From Piromyces finnis (taxonomy: Eukaryota; Neocallimastigomycota; Neocallimastigomycetes; Neocallimastigales; Neocallimastigaceae), in contig MCFH01000071.1 in NCBI GenBank assembly GCA_002104945.1, positions 1-64,000 on the forward strand: DNA of 64,000 bases. Direction: 5' to 3'. The translations under genes and the position numbers were made by a program. Shown piece by piece: positions 1 to 11,260 of the stretch. The notes below the pieces were generated by a model, which saw only the letters and a program-made list of their open reading frames with translations, was not told the origin of the DNA and did no database searches. The stretch's first letter is position 1; the number at the start of each line of letters is the position of its first letter.

Positions 1-634
1 CTATTGTTATAATATTCATAATATTAATTATTTCTTAATTATAATATAATTCATTGAATATAATATTAATAATTATAATCCTCTAGTTCAAAGATTATAA
101 ATTATGTTATTGAAATAATTATTATAAAATAAAGTTAATTAGTTCCGGAAAATAATTTTAATTTAATTAAACAATAATTTTTTATACTTTGAGTGAATGA
201 TTTATGTTTGATATATCAGGGGTGATCATTCTCTGAATAAACAATTAATCATTGCTAACAAAATATCTTTAAATTGGAATATCTCGTGAACCAGCAGAGA
301 TATTGACCTGATTTTAAGATATGTTGTTTGTCTCGAGCGTGGCTTTCTAACGAACTTAATTATAACCAAAACATTTTTATTCAAAAATCGTCATTCGTTG
401 AGGAGATACGCGTGTTTTTTCTTATTCCATTTTAACGATAAGGGTTAAAGTTATTTATTATAAAAATTATTAAGGGTTAAGGTCATATTTTAACCTTTTC
501 TAAATTTTTAAATATTTCTTAATAAAATTTTATAATTTATTTGAAAATAAAATATTTGTTGATTTTGAATTTTCATAAGTGATTTCACAATTCCAAGTGA
601 TCTTGAAATTGTAATTTCACTAGTATTCGTGACA
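1..634 (+). mobile_element. Solo LTR, family alpha1, copy A (5' part outside window)
   Basis: This is the 3' part of an LTR whose complete copies lie at 1784-2814 and 46972-48006. The three align almost base for base, including a conserved GC-richer core (around 215-420) with the strings CTCGAGCGTGGC and GAGGAGATACGCGTG. The LTR ends ...TTCGTGACA at 634. The gap to the 5' end of tRNA-Val (700) is 65 bp, the same distance as for copy B upstream of tRNA-iMet. No coding sequence is present. Being a solo LTR is inferred; the left end is not visible. Confidence 0.85.
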
Positions 635-699
635 TCATTTACCAAATATATGGATTTATTGCATTTTTCTGAATGTGGTGTACCATGAAATTTATCAAT

Positions 700-772
700 A
701 TCCAAATAGTGTAGTGGTTATCACGTTTCCTTTACACGGAAAAGGTCTCCGGTTCGAACCCGGGTTTGGGTA
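700..772 (+). tRNA. tRNA-Val (anticodon TAC)
   Basis: A cloverleaf of 73 nt. The acceptor stem ATCCAAA pairs with TTTGGGT, with one T-G wobble. The D arm GTGTAGTGGTTATCAC contains the A box. The anticodon arm TTTCC-TTTACAC-GGAAA has anticodon TAC. The T arm CCGGTTCGAACCCGG contains the B box. No intron is seen and no CCA is encoded, as usual for a eukaryotic nuclear tRNA gene. A short T-run that could stop Pol III follows near 782. An alpha1 LTR ends 65 bp upstream. Confidence 0.95.
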
Positions 773-1022
773 ATGATGATTATTTTAATGAATATATTTT
801 GATATAATTTTCGAAATTACACAAGGATAATATTTAAAATTAACATAATATTTTACTCTTTATACTTTTATTTAATAATTTTAATTTTAACTAAAAATAT
901 TTCTAAATTTATTAATATATTTACTATTTATATAAGTAACCCTACTTATTAATTTAATATAAATTATGTTTTATAATAATACTTTTATTTATTAATAAAT
1001 TTATTAATACAATATATAATCA
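773..1022. other. AT-rich spacer
   Basis: Very AT-rich sequence after tRNA-Val. I see no ORF, RNA gene or repeat boundary in it. Confidence 0.6.
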
Positions 1023-1386
1023 AATAAAAATAAAATAAAATAAAATAAAATAAAATAAAATAAAATAAAATAAAATAAAATAAAATAAAATAAAATAAAA
1101 TAAAATAAAATAAAATAAAATAAAATAAAATAAAATAAAATAAAATAAAATAAAATAAAATAAAATAAAATAAAATAAAATAAAATAAAATAAAATAAAA
1201 TAAAATAAAATAAAATAAAATAAAATAAAATAAAATAAAATAAAATAAAATAAAATAAAATAAAATAAAATAAAATAAAATAAAATAAAATAAAATAAAA
1301 TAAAATAAAATAAAATAAAATAAAATAAAATAAAATAAAATAAAATAAAATAAAATAAAATAAAATAAAATAAAATAAAATAAAAA
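1023..1386. repeat. (TAAAA)n microsatellite, about 360 bp
   Basis: An essentially perfect tandem pentanucleotide (AAAAT/TAAAA), roughly 72 units with only edge imperfections. It lies in the spacer between tRNA-Val and tRNA-iMet. The exact length could be affected by assembly, because the tract is uniform. Confidence 0.97.
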
Positions 1387-1646
1387 TGTTTAATAAATTT
1401 ATTTCATACCAAAAAGTGAAAAATTTTAAGCTTTTTGTTAATTGGCTTCCTTTAAATGTAAATCATTTAAATGTAAATTTTTTTATTTAAATGGTTTTTA
1501 TTAATAAAATATTTTATGTATAATTTCACAAAAATATGTTTAAATTGCATAAGTCACAATATAATAATAATTCTCTTGATTTTATAAGGTATATTAATTT
1601 TTTTTTCTACCACCAAATATTATTAAAGTAAAATATTAAAAATAAA

Positions 1647-1718
1647 TAGCAGCGGTATGTTTCGATCATACGACCTGTGGGTTATGAGCCCACCACGCTT
1701 CCACTGCGCTACGCTGCT
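1647..1718 (-). tRNA. Initiator tRNA-Met (CAT)
   Basis: On the minus strand the gene reads AGCAGCG...CGCTGCTA, 72 nt. The anticodon arm is GTGGG-CTCATAA-CCCAC, with anticodon CAT and three G:C pairs next to the loop. The T loop contains GATCGAAAC in place of the usual GTTCGA. Both are hallmarks of eukaryotic initiator tRNA-Met rather than elongator. Two LTR families lie upstream: a beta LTR starts 16 bp away (1735), and an alpha1 LTR nested in it starts 65 bp away (1784). Confidence 0.93.
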
Positions 1719-1783
1719 CCTTATTGCATTTGTATGTAAGAATTAATAATTATTTATTGAATAATTATTAATTCTTATTTAAT

Positions 1784-2814
1784 TGTAAAAGTTTTACTAA
1801 ACTTATAATTTAATATTAAAATATTAAATTAAATAAAAGGTTAAAAGATAACTAGGTTAGAAAAAAAATGTTTTATTAAAATAATCTTAATTGATTTATA
1901 AATGAATAATTATATTATGTATTATAGTTAAAATAATTCCTTTTTATTTTATTTAAAGAATATATATAATAATAAGATTATTTAATAGTAATACTTATTA
2001 AGTATTAATAAGATAATAATCTTTACAAAGATTTAATTCATAAAACTATTCTAAACTATTTATACTATTTGTAATTTTACATTTAATACTAAAATAACTT
2101 TTTAGTACATGATTATATTCATAATATATTTTATAATACTAAGGCTAAACTTAAGACTTACTACTAATTATTAAAAATAACTATTGTTTATATATTTATA
2201 ATATTAATTATTTCTTAATTATAATATAATTCATTGAATATAATATTAATAATTATAATCTTTTAATTCAAAGATTATAAATTATGTTATTGAAATAATT
2301 ATTATAAAATAAAGTTAATTAGTTCCGGAAAATAATTTTAATTTAATTAAACAATATTTTTTTATACTTTGAGTGAATGATTTATGTTTGATATATCAGG
2401 GGTGATCATTCTCTGAATAAACAATTAATCATTGCTAACAAAATATCTTTAAATTGGAATATCTCGTGAACCAGCAGAGATATTGACCTGATTTTAAGAT
2501 ATGTTGTTTGTCTCGAGCGTGGCTTTCTAACGAACTTAATTATAACCAAAACATTTTTATTCAAAAATCGTCATTCGTTGAGGAGATACGCGTGTTTTTT
2601 CTTATTCCATTTTAACGATAAGGGTTAAAGTTATTTATTATAAAAATTATTAAGGGTTAAGGTCATATTTTAACCTTTTCTAAATTTTTAAATATTTCTT
2701 AATAAAATTTTATAATTTATTTGAAAATAAAATATTTGTTGATTTTGAATTTTCATAAGTGATTTCACAATTCCAAGTGATCTTGAAATTGTAATTTCAC
2801 TAGTATTCGTGACA
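1784..2814 (+). mobile_element. Solo LTR, family alpha1, copy B
   Basis: A 1031-bp TG...CA sequence (TGTAAAAGTTTTAC ... TTCGTGACA) flanked by the exact 5-bp TSD TTAAT (1779-1783 and 2815-2819). It is nearly identical to copies A and C and has no internal coding region, so it is a solo LTR left by LTR-LTR recombination. It is inserted in beta copy 1, and its start is 65 bp from the 5' end of tRNA-iMet. Its orientation relative to the tRNA is opposite to copies A and C. Confidence 0.93.
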
Positions 2815-3141
2815 TTAATTATTTTTTTAATTATTAAATTAATTAATTATTTAAATTATTAGCATACATTCATTTAAATTACTATAAACAGTTATTTATA
2901 TTAATATTAATTATTCATTTACTAAATGTAAAATTTATTTAATTATTATATTAATTAATTATTTATTTAATTTAGTAATTTATCTAAAATAATAGTAAAC
3001 ATTCATTTATTCTATTATTTAATAATTTTTGTATTACATTTTATAAGAAACATTATGTATTTTATTTTACGTTTGTATTTTATATTTATGTATCGTATCT
3101 TGAAATAACTTATAGAAACAACTAGAAGATATAAATAAATA

Positions 3142-3390
3142 TTAGGACAATCGGATATTAAGGTTTTTCCGAATTTTATTCGGTTTTACTTAATATTACG
3201 ATGATTGATATATTAGTTATCAATCGAATATCTTTTTAGGTTTTTCTTCGAGTCTTTTCCTAAAAAGATTATTTGTTAAGATTAGAAATTTTTTATTAAA
3301 CTTTAAATTATTAAAAAATTATAAATAAAAGAACTCTGGGATACCACTTAAAAATCCAGAGTTATTATTATAAGAACTATTATAATAAAT
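3142..3390 (+). ncRNA. Candidate structured RNA core of beta LTR, copy 1
   Basis: Consecutive hairpins are visible: CCGAAT/ATTCGG (near 3169-3183), GATTGATA/TATCAATC (3203-3210 and 3218-3225, 7-nt loop), TCTTTTTAGG/CCTAAAAAGA (3231-3240 and 3259-3268), AACTCTGG/CCAGAGTT (3332-3363) and TTATTATAA/TTATAATAA (3362-3388). The same stems recur with compensating base changes in the copies at 32608 and 46550. That it is a functional RNA is inference; it may be the R-U5 part of the retrotransposon transcript. Confidence 0.5.
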
Positions 3391-3595
3391 AACCTTTATT
3401 AAAACAATATTAATAAAATATTTTAAATTAATTAACATTAAAAGTTTTGTGTTGTTTATTATACTTCCTTATAATAAACTCTTATTAAGATAAGTATAAA
3501 ATTTTATTTTAACTTCTCAGTTTAATAATACTAATTATTATTAAATTGAAGATAATAATTATTATTATATAATACATATAATAATAATTATTACA

Positions 3596-4165
3596 TTTTG
3601 TCACAATATATCAATACGTTACATTACGTTAAGAAAATTTTTTTGTTATAATTAACTTTAATTAATATTAAATAATAAAATAATTTTTGTAGAAGAATCT
3701 TAATTATTAATAAATTAGTTATTAGTAATAAATAGAAAAATTTAGAAGAATAAATAGTTTAGTTTAGTAAAAGAATTATAACACCTTCTCGAAGTAATAT
3801 TAATTTTATAATCTTTATTATTAATTATTTTTATGTAATTAGTAATTATTAGTAATTATTATTAATAAAAAATTAAAATAATTGTAAAGCCTCAATTGAA
3901 GCTTTAGTATAAATAGTTAAAGAAAAAATAATTAGTTAAGCTTCAATTGAGAATTATTTTCAAATTCTATAAAAACCTTTTTATTATTCTGACTTATAAA
4001 AAGTCCACTTTTCAATGTTAATAAAAGATCAAATATAATTTTAAACTTAAATTATTAATAAAAGAGTCTTGTAAAATTTTTAAATAAATTTCTATTATTG
4101 TCTTTTCTAAATTTTTATCAAACCTTATTTAATAATAAAATAATTCAACCTATTCGCCAAACCCC
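3596..4165. other. AT-rich region without a recognisable gene
   Basis: No ORF or tRNA. A pair of similar segments with the core CTCAATTGAAGC/GCTTCAATTGAG at about 3889-3950 forms an inverted repeat. Otherwise nothing is recognised. Confidence 0.5.
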
Positions 4166-4782
4166 TGATACAATAACATATATAAAAATTTAAAAAATTT
4201 GGACACATGGAAAAAATTAAAAATTTTTTTAAAATTTGAAAATTTGAAAATTTGAAAAAATTTATTTTTTAAATTTTTATTAAAAAATTTCAAAGTATAA
4301 AATTTCTAATATTTGAAATTATTAAATTTTTAAAATTATTAAAATTTTATTATTAAAAATTTTATTTTAAATTTATTAACTATTTACAATAATTATATTA
4401 ATTATTAATTTATAAAAATTAAATATTTTATAATTAGATAATAATTAATTAAAATTAAAAAATGTAATAATTAAAATTGTTCATGTATAAAAAGAACAAA
4501 AATTGACAAAAATTACGAAGCTTTAGCGTTAGTAATTTTTTAACCTAAAGTTAATAAAATTTATAAACTCCTATAAAACCTAAAACTTTAAAAATTTTAA
4601 TATTTTTAATAACTTAATATATGCTGATATTAAGTTATTGCTAAAATAAAAATATTATTTAAATTTCTTTATATAAATATTATTAGCTTTACGCCTTCGA
4701 TAGGAAAGCGTATTATATTTATTAATTAATATAACTAGTGTGCTTACCACACTTTTCTTTAATAAAAAATCGCTTTTTGACA
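4166..4782 (+). mobile_element. Solo LTR, family delta (E5 family), plus orientation
   Basis: The 617-bp sequence starts TGATACAATAAC and ends CGCTTTTTGACA. Other copies start TGTCACAATAAC, so the start has diverged. It matches the E5 5' LTR at 35192-37866 and the inverted copy at 33155-34601. It contains a TATA-like TATAAAAAG near 4487 followed by AGCTTTAGCGTTAG, the predicted transcript start of this family, and several strong hairpins such as AATAACTTAATAT/ATATTAAGTTATT. I see no TSD; the right edge lies 4 bp from the epsilon LTR. Confidence 0.8.
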
Positions 4783-4786
4783 ATTT

Positions 4787-5282
4787 TGTAAGAAATATTT
4801 GTGGCCATAAGTTTGCCCACAAATATTTCAATTGAAACCATATATTCTGGTCACCATTTATTGGCCAAATATATGTATAACCATATATTAATGGTTATTA
4901 ATTAAATAGGAAGTTTATTTGCTTTACCCAATCAAGTGGTAAAGAAAATAAACTAATATAGTTAAATAGTATAGTTAAAACTAACGTTAAATACTTTAGC
5001 GTTAGTATTAAAGTAATTTAGTAACTATAATAATAATTAATGTATTATAATTATAATTAATAAATAAAAGATATAATTAAAATTAATTATTTAAGTAAAT
5101 TTATTTCATAATAATATTTATATATACTTGTATTTATTCTTGTGTTATAATATTTATTTTCTTTCTTTTATTATTTTTTATAAAACTTTATTTAGTTATT
5201 AACTCGTATAGAGAGGTAATAACTAACTTAATTAACTAAATTATATAACTTATTAACTAATATTATAAAAACACCTTTTACA
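4787..5282 (-). mobile_element. Solo LTR of the E6 family (epsilon), minus orientation
   Basis: On the plus strand it begins TGTAAGAAATATTTGTGG and ends ACACCTTTTACA. It is the reverse complement of the 494-bp E6 LTRs at 48066-48559 and 54378-54871, with scattered substitutions, so it is an older copy. The flanks AATTT and CATTT differ by one base and may be a decayed TSD. No internal sequence remains. Confidence 0.88.
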
Positions 5283-5807
5283 CATTTTTTTAATACGAAG
5301 AGGATATTATCTTAATTCTATAAAGGAATATAGAAAGTGATAATATTTGTATCTAAAATTTAATAAATAAAAATAAATAAGAAAATAAAAATAGAATAAA
5401 TGATTTTTATACTTGTTCATTTGCAAGTCTTTGTTAGTTTAAAATATAAAATTATTTTATTTAATTATAAAGTTTTAATATTTAATAACTCTTGTATTAT
5501 TAAATATATATATGTTATGGTTTAATACATCTTGAATGTATGTAAATATAATCACAACTATTATTTTAATAAAATTTAATATTATTATCTAATTTTTATG
5601 GATTATTAGGAACATCTTTTAAAATAAAATAATTCTATCACTATTTATACAAAATTATTATTTTAAAGTATAATTATAAACAAATATAAACTATTTAATT
5701 TAAAACTAAATAAACAATTAAATAAACAAAAAGTTTACATTTATAATTTTTAATTTAATAATTTTATACATGTTAATTATTTTAATTTTTAACTATCTGT
5801 GTTTTAA

Positions 5808-5853
<46 letters not shown>

Positions 5854-5880
5854 AATTCATAATTTATAAATTTAATTATT
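5283..5880. repeat. Dispersed repeat R8, copy 1
   Basis: About 590 bp shared with 34602-35191, including the strings GATAATATTTGTATCTAAAA and TTATACTTGTTCATTTGCAAG. It is noncoding and contains a (TTA)n tract at about 5809-5852 that is much shorter in the other copy. It could be an old LTR, but I could not find its ends. Confidence 0.65.
5809..5852. repeat. (TTA)n microsatellite
   Basis: About 15 perfect TTA/TAT units inside repeat R8. The second R8 copy has only a few units at the same place. Confidence 0.9.
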
Positions 5881-7999
5881 TATCATTTTATGTTAAGGAA
5901 CCAACAAATAATGTTATTCTTGTCATAATTAATGATTATGACCTAATCCATTATTGTTCCTAAATGTATGAAAACTTTACAATATTCTTATTTGTAAATT
6001 AATGTATACATTTAAATTATATTTAAAATTATTAATGATTATTTTATTAAACTTAAATTTTATTTTATTAAACTTAAAAATTAATTTAGTAATAATAATA
6101 TATTGAAAATTATAGTTTATTGAACTTTTAGTTTAATTTATCAAGTTAATGAATTTTTATTAATTAAAATTATGAATAATATTTCTGTAAAATAGTAAAA
6201 TTCTTTAGTTAAATATATTTAAAATAAACTTTTAATGTATGTTAATCAATTTAATAATATGTATAAATATTTATTATAATAGTAATGTAATTTTATTATT
6301 CATTTAAAAGTAATTTAAATACTAAAATTAATGTAAATAATTAAAGACTAATTCTTTTAATTAACACTACTTAATTTTTTACAAAAAGTATAAAAAGGTG
6401 TATATTATAAGAATTAGAGAATATACAGATATTTTTTATTTTTATTTTTATTTTATTTTATAATTTTATATTAATATCTTAATAAAACAATTTTATTAAT
6501 AAAACAATTTTTCTTATTTCATTTTAATATTATTTTTGAGTATTAATAAATTTATTAATATTTTATAAATAAAAGTAGATTCCTCGAACCATAACATTTG
6601 TGATACGTTACCTCTATAAAAATAAGAAATTAGCATAAACTCTAGGAAAAAAATAATTTAGGTTAGAAAATAATAATAATATAATATTGTAGAATTAATC
6701 ATCAATGTACATTAACGTACATAGTTAATAATAGTAATAATTATAATATAATAATATAACGGAGTTATAGGAAAAATAATAAAAAATAGTATAAAAAATA
6801 TAAGAGAAAAAGGAATGATTTTTAGAAAAAAAGAATTAGTTTAAGGATATTTTTGGAAGAGAATTATTTAAAGGGTTTAAATAATTCTATTAGGTTATAT
6901 TATTTGTTATAAAAAAATAAATTATTCTGATTCTTTTAATTGTAAACCTTTTAATTCATTAATTATAAATAAAGATTAAAGATAAAACAAAGACATTATA
7001 TAAATTATATGTCTCTTTCTTTCAATTTTATTTATTAAAAGTATTGAAATTGTTATTATTAACTTCTTTATTAGAATATATTATTTTAGAATTTCCCTAT
7101 TTGCTTTGTCCTAAAATAAATAAATTATTTTGTGGTACTTTATGAAAATATTGTATCATTTGTGTTAAGGAATGAAAATAAATAGTTAAAATTGCTATAA
7201 CTCAATTATGAACTATTTACATTCCTTACTACTGTTTAACTCTATTTTTGAATTATAAAATTATATAATAATTTTTATACATTTTCTTATTAATTAATTA
7301 TATTTTATTATATAATTATATTATTTGTATATAGTTATTTCATTACTTTTAATATTAGTCTTATTATAATGTTTTATTCTTATAAAATTTTACTTAATTC
7401 TTATTATTAAAACGATTGTATATTTTATTATTAATTAAGATTTATTTTATTAATTAACTTTATTATATAATATTCAGAAATTAAGATTATTAAATGAAAA
7501 TGAGCTATAATTTAATTACTAGAAAAGGTAATTGTTACACAAATAACAGAAGATACCTTGACATAAAATTATTGTTTATAGCTAAATAAGGACATAATTA
7601 ATCAACTAATATAAATTTATTATAGGATGTAGTTGACTAGTTAATATATGATAAAAAAATGTTACATGTAAAATATATTAAAATTTTATTAATTGTAAAT
7701 TAAAAATTTTTATATTCAAATATTAAGAGATTATTCATAATATATATTAAAGATTTAATTAATATATGTTATAGTGAATGATCCATATATTATGAATGAA
7801 ATCAATTTAAATCCTTAGCTATCCAAAATCATTAAATTTCAAATAATGGATAGTTGGAAAAAGTACGAGGATTTTTGAGAAAAATTTTAAAAATTGAAAA
7901 ATCAAAAATAAATTAAATGAATAAAAATTAAAATTAAATAAATTTTTATTTTTATAACTATTCAAGTGTTTTGTGATATCTTATTTGAACCGTAGCATT
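5881..7999. other. AT-rich intergenic region
   Basis: No ORF above background and no tRNA. Two imperfect hairpins bounded by AAGGAA...TTCCT are present, at about 5893-5962 and 7165-7232. The second lies in a segment (7143-7260) that recurs inverted at about 45470-45590. The rest is unrecognised. Confidence 0.5.
7143..7260 (-). repeat. Dispersed repeat R10 with long hairpin, copy 1
   Basis: The reverse complement matches about 45470-45590: both share AATAGAGTTAAACA, then AGTAAGGAAT, AAATAGTT, AACTATTTAT and CATTCCTTAACA. The AAATAGTT/AACTATTT arms can pair into a long hairpin that is kept although the central sequence differs. Confidence 0.6.
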
Positions 8000-8132
8000 T
8001 GTCTATAAGAAATAATAATTATTTCAATCTAAATAATTAATATTTCTTATTAGTTTAATAATTTAGTTAATAATATTTCATACACTTAAACTATTTATTT
8101 AATTTATTTAGTTAAATATAATGTATACATTC

Positions 8133-8422
8133 TGTTAGAATATCTTAGAATAAATTAAATATGTGTTAAAACAATTTTATTTTCTGTTTAAAATAATTAA
8201 TAATGTATTAGTAAATGTATTAATAATAATTAGTAGTGTATTAGTAATTCACATGTTCTAAGAACATTTATTAGCAATAGTTTTTAGTTTTATAACTAGC
8301 CACATTTTATAGTATAAATTTATTCAATTTCTCATTAATTAATTCTTTGTAATTACCATAATCTATTAATATTAATAATAAAATTAAACTATATTTTTAA
8401 TAAAATATTTTAACTAATAAAA
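8133..8422 (+). repeat. Copia 5' LTR
   Basis: 290 bp, TGTTAGAATATCTTAG ... TTTTAACTAATAAAA, identical by eye to 32124-32413. Its end was set by the TSD after the 3' copy and by the start of the primer-binding match. Confidence 0.9.
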
Positions 8423-8436
8423 GATTAAGAGTCTCA
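8423..8436 (+). promoter_or_regulatory. Copia primer-binding site matching the tRNA-Lys(CUU) anticodon half
   Basis: GATTAAGAGTCTCA follows the 5' LTR directly. Its complement TGAGACTCTTAATC matches the anticodon stem-loop of eukaryotic tRNA-Lys(CUU), as I recall that tRNA. Drosophila copia and Ty5 are known to prime from a tRNA cleaved in the anticodon region, there from initiator tRNA-Met. Use of tRNA-Lys here is inference. Confidence 0.6.
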
Positions 8437-8455
8437 ATTCCTCTTTATTTACGAC

Positions 8456-10445
8456 ATGTCTCAAGAATTAAAACTCCAACCTGAAGAACGTCTTAACAAA
8501 GATAATTTTGAAGAATGGGAATTCCTTATCAACAACATTCTCAAATCCAAGAAAATCTTAAGCTATGTTAAAACTAATAAAATTGAAGAACTTAAGAAAA
8601 AGCTTGAAACTGAAAAAGGGAATACCATCCAAAACAAACAGGCTATAAAAGAAATGGAAGAAGAGATCGATGAAGCAGAAGCAATGGATGCACTAGCTTG
8701 CACGATCATTAGCACCAACGTTTCAAAGGAAGTGCTAGATTATATCAAGAGATTATCATCAGGTTATGATATTATGAAAAAGCTGAGATCTATGTATGGC
8801 AAAAAGAAATCTGCTGATATTCAATATTGGATGAAGAAGATGTACTCTTTAAAGGCTACGGATCTTTCCGAATGCAAAGATGTAATTAATCAAATTAAAG
8901 AGATTTTTGATATTATATCAAGAAGTAATGCAAATCTTGGAGATTGGGAAAAGATTAGAGTTTTATACTTATCATTCCCTAAAACCCTCAGAAACTATAT
9001 TCATCCTGATGGTACTGAAACTGTCGAAGATTTTCTGAACCAAGCAATAAATAAAATAAACTTTCTCATTTATCTTAACAGCAGTATTGATTATAACAGA
9101 AGTATCAATGCAAATGATGATCTAATGGACATCGACTTCATTAATAGAAGCGAGAAGGATATTTCTTATATATCTAAAAATAAGAATAAAAATTATAAAC
9201 CAAAATTTTGCCATATATGCGAAGTTAATGGTCATTCTACCAAAGAATGCAAATATAATCAACTAACTAATATAAATAAAGAAAATAAAAATAAGATAAC
9301 TGAAAATAATAATAATAACAAAAAGAAGTTTGATAAAAATAACAAAAAGAAAAATAGTAAATATAGATATAAATCTATTTCAAATATGGAATATAATGAT
9401 CAGTATTCTGACACCGAACTCTCTTTTGATGAACTAAAAACAATGTATGATCATGAAGCTAATAGTATTGAAATAATTGAAGATAACACTCACACTGATA
9501 ATAATGAATATCAAGATCAATTAATTTTAAATATAAATAAAAATAAATATGATAATAAGACTATATGGACATTTGATACTGGTGCATCAGAGCACATCAC
9601 CAACAATAAAGAAATACTTACTAATTTTCGAGAAGAAAAAATAACATTAAAATGTGCAAATAACTCATTATGTGAATTCAGTGGTATTGGTACATATAAA
9701 GGCTGTATAAACGGATATAATATAATACTTGAAAACGTCTTATACTCAAAACAAGTTAGTAAAAATTTATTAAGTGGTATAAAGCTTTCACAAAATGGTA
9801 TAATTTGTAATATGAAGCCAAAGAAAGAAAATGTATATCTTAACCTAAAAATAAAAAATGAAAAGAATAAAACTGTCAATATAGGAACATTTATGGCAGA
9901 TAAAAATAATATCATACGCATACCTATATATAATAAAATAAAAACTGATACTTACATTGACACAATATCTTATGAAAATAAATTTAAACTTAATGAACAT
10001 TCAAGACTATTATGGCATAAAAGGCTTGTACACTTCTACCATGATAATTTAAACAGATACTTAAAATTACACAATATTAAAGAAGTTGAATGTAATGACT
10101 GTAAAATAGCAAAATTAAACCGTAAACCCCATAACTCGGAAACTCCAAAAGCTACTGAAATTTTGGAAGTAATACATTCAGATGTAATTGGTCCAATCCA
10201 AAAATCATTTACTGGTAAAACATATGTATTAACCTTTATTGATGAATTTACTAGAAAAAGTTGGATTTTTCTACTTGAAGGAAAGTCGGAAATTCCTAGG
10301 ACAATTATTAACTTTTTTACATATTTAACAAATCAATTTAAGTATAAAATTAAAACATTTCATTCTGATCAGGGTACTGAATATAATAATAAGAAAATTC
10401 TTAATTACTGTAAAGAAAGTGGTATTATCAAAACTTTTTCTCCTC
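8456..10445 (+). CDS. Copia Gag-Pol, 5' part (Gag, protease, integrase N-half)
   Basis: This is the first 663 codons of a single copia polyprotein that continues at 29536. It starts at the first ATG after the primer site. In order: Gag with a K/E-rich helical start; a CCHC zinc knuckle (C252-x2-C255-x4-H260-x4-C265); an Asn/Lys-rich linker; the aspartic protease motif FDTGAS (D374); the integrase HHCC region (first His about 521, then CNDC); and catalytic Asp576 and Asp638. Capsid proteins package the RNA, protease matures the polyprotein and integrase inserts the cDNA. The reading frame is cut by a minus-strand zeta LTR at TSD TCCTC. Gag and Pol are fused without a frameshift, as in copia. 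With the second part the ORF is 1527 codons and otherwise open. Confidence 0.95.
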
Positions 10446-11260
10446 TGTAATGTTGAACACTGAAAGAATAGATTAGGATATCTATTCTATTACAATAACA
10501 CAAAAATTTGAAAAATAAAATAAAAAATTGTTTTATAAAATATCTTTTATTATAATAGAATTTTAATAATAACAATTACATCGATAAAATGATGAAAAAT
10601 ATCTTCTATTTATATTTTTCCTAAATACATTTATATTATATTATAACTATTTATTTCTTATATATTATTATTTAAAATCTACACTAAAATCTTAATTATT
10701 AATAAATATTTAAACTATAACTATTTTTAGTAAAATACAATTGGCAATTCAAATTAAGTACCATTTAATTTGAATATGTGCCCATGTATTATTGATATAT
10801 TAATCATTTATTATTTATCTATTTCTATAAAAAAACAATACTAAAACTAGGGATTTAAATTGAGAATATTAATTTACTTGTTAAACATTAAAAATAAATT
10901 AATAATTTATTTTGTTTTAAACTTTAATGTAATGGCGACACAGAAAGAATAGATTAGGATATCTATTCTATTACAATAACACTAAATTTAAAATAAAAAT
11001 AAAAAATTGTTTTATTAAAAATATCTTTTATTATAATAGAATTTTAATAATAACAATTACATTGATAAAATGATGAAAAATATCTTCTATTTATATTTTT
11101 CCTAAATACATTTATATTATATTATAACTATTTATTTCTTATATATTATTATTTAAAATCTACACTAAAATCTTAATTATTAATAAATATTTAAACTATA
11201 ACTATTTTTAGTAAAATACAATTGGCAATTCAAATTAAGTACCATTTAATTTGAATATGT

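Larger units (their letters stand above)
1735..3595 (+). mobile_element. Solo LTR, family beta, copy 1 (interrupted by alpha1 LTR)
   Basis: The LTR begins TGTAAGAATTAATAATTATT at 1735, continues to 1783, is interrupted by the alpha1 LTR (1784-2814, TSD TTAAT) and resumes to ...ATTATTACA at 3595. Boundaries were fixed by comparison with copies 2 and 3, which are 868 and 866 bp without their insertions; this copy is about 825 bp. The 5' tip is a hairpin (TAAGAAT...ATTCTTA). A structured core lies at 3142-3390. The 5-bp flanks (TTGTA and TTTTG) do not match, so the right boundary or flank has changed. It starts 16 bp upstream of tRNA-iMet. Confidence 0.75.

Noticed and set aside
508-705. A 65-codon minus-strand open frame near tRNA-Val
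   Set aside because: It spans the alpha1 LTR end and the tRNA flank and has no family resemblance; chance ORF.
1023-1386. Telomere repeat array
   Set aside because: The unit TAAAA lacks G, is internal between two tRNA genes and is not terminal.
3142-3390. Hammerhead or other known self-cleaving ribozyme in the beta LTR
   Set aside because: I looked for the CUGAUGA/GAAA core and for a closed junction; the hairpins are sequential and no catalytic core is visible.
9517-9921. A 134-codon minus-strand frame in copia
   Set aside because: Antisense shadow of the copia Gag-Pol coding sequence, with a hydrophobic composition expected from complementing A/N/K codons.
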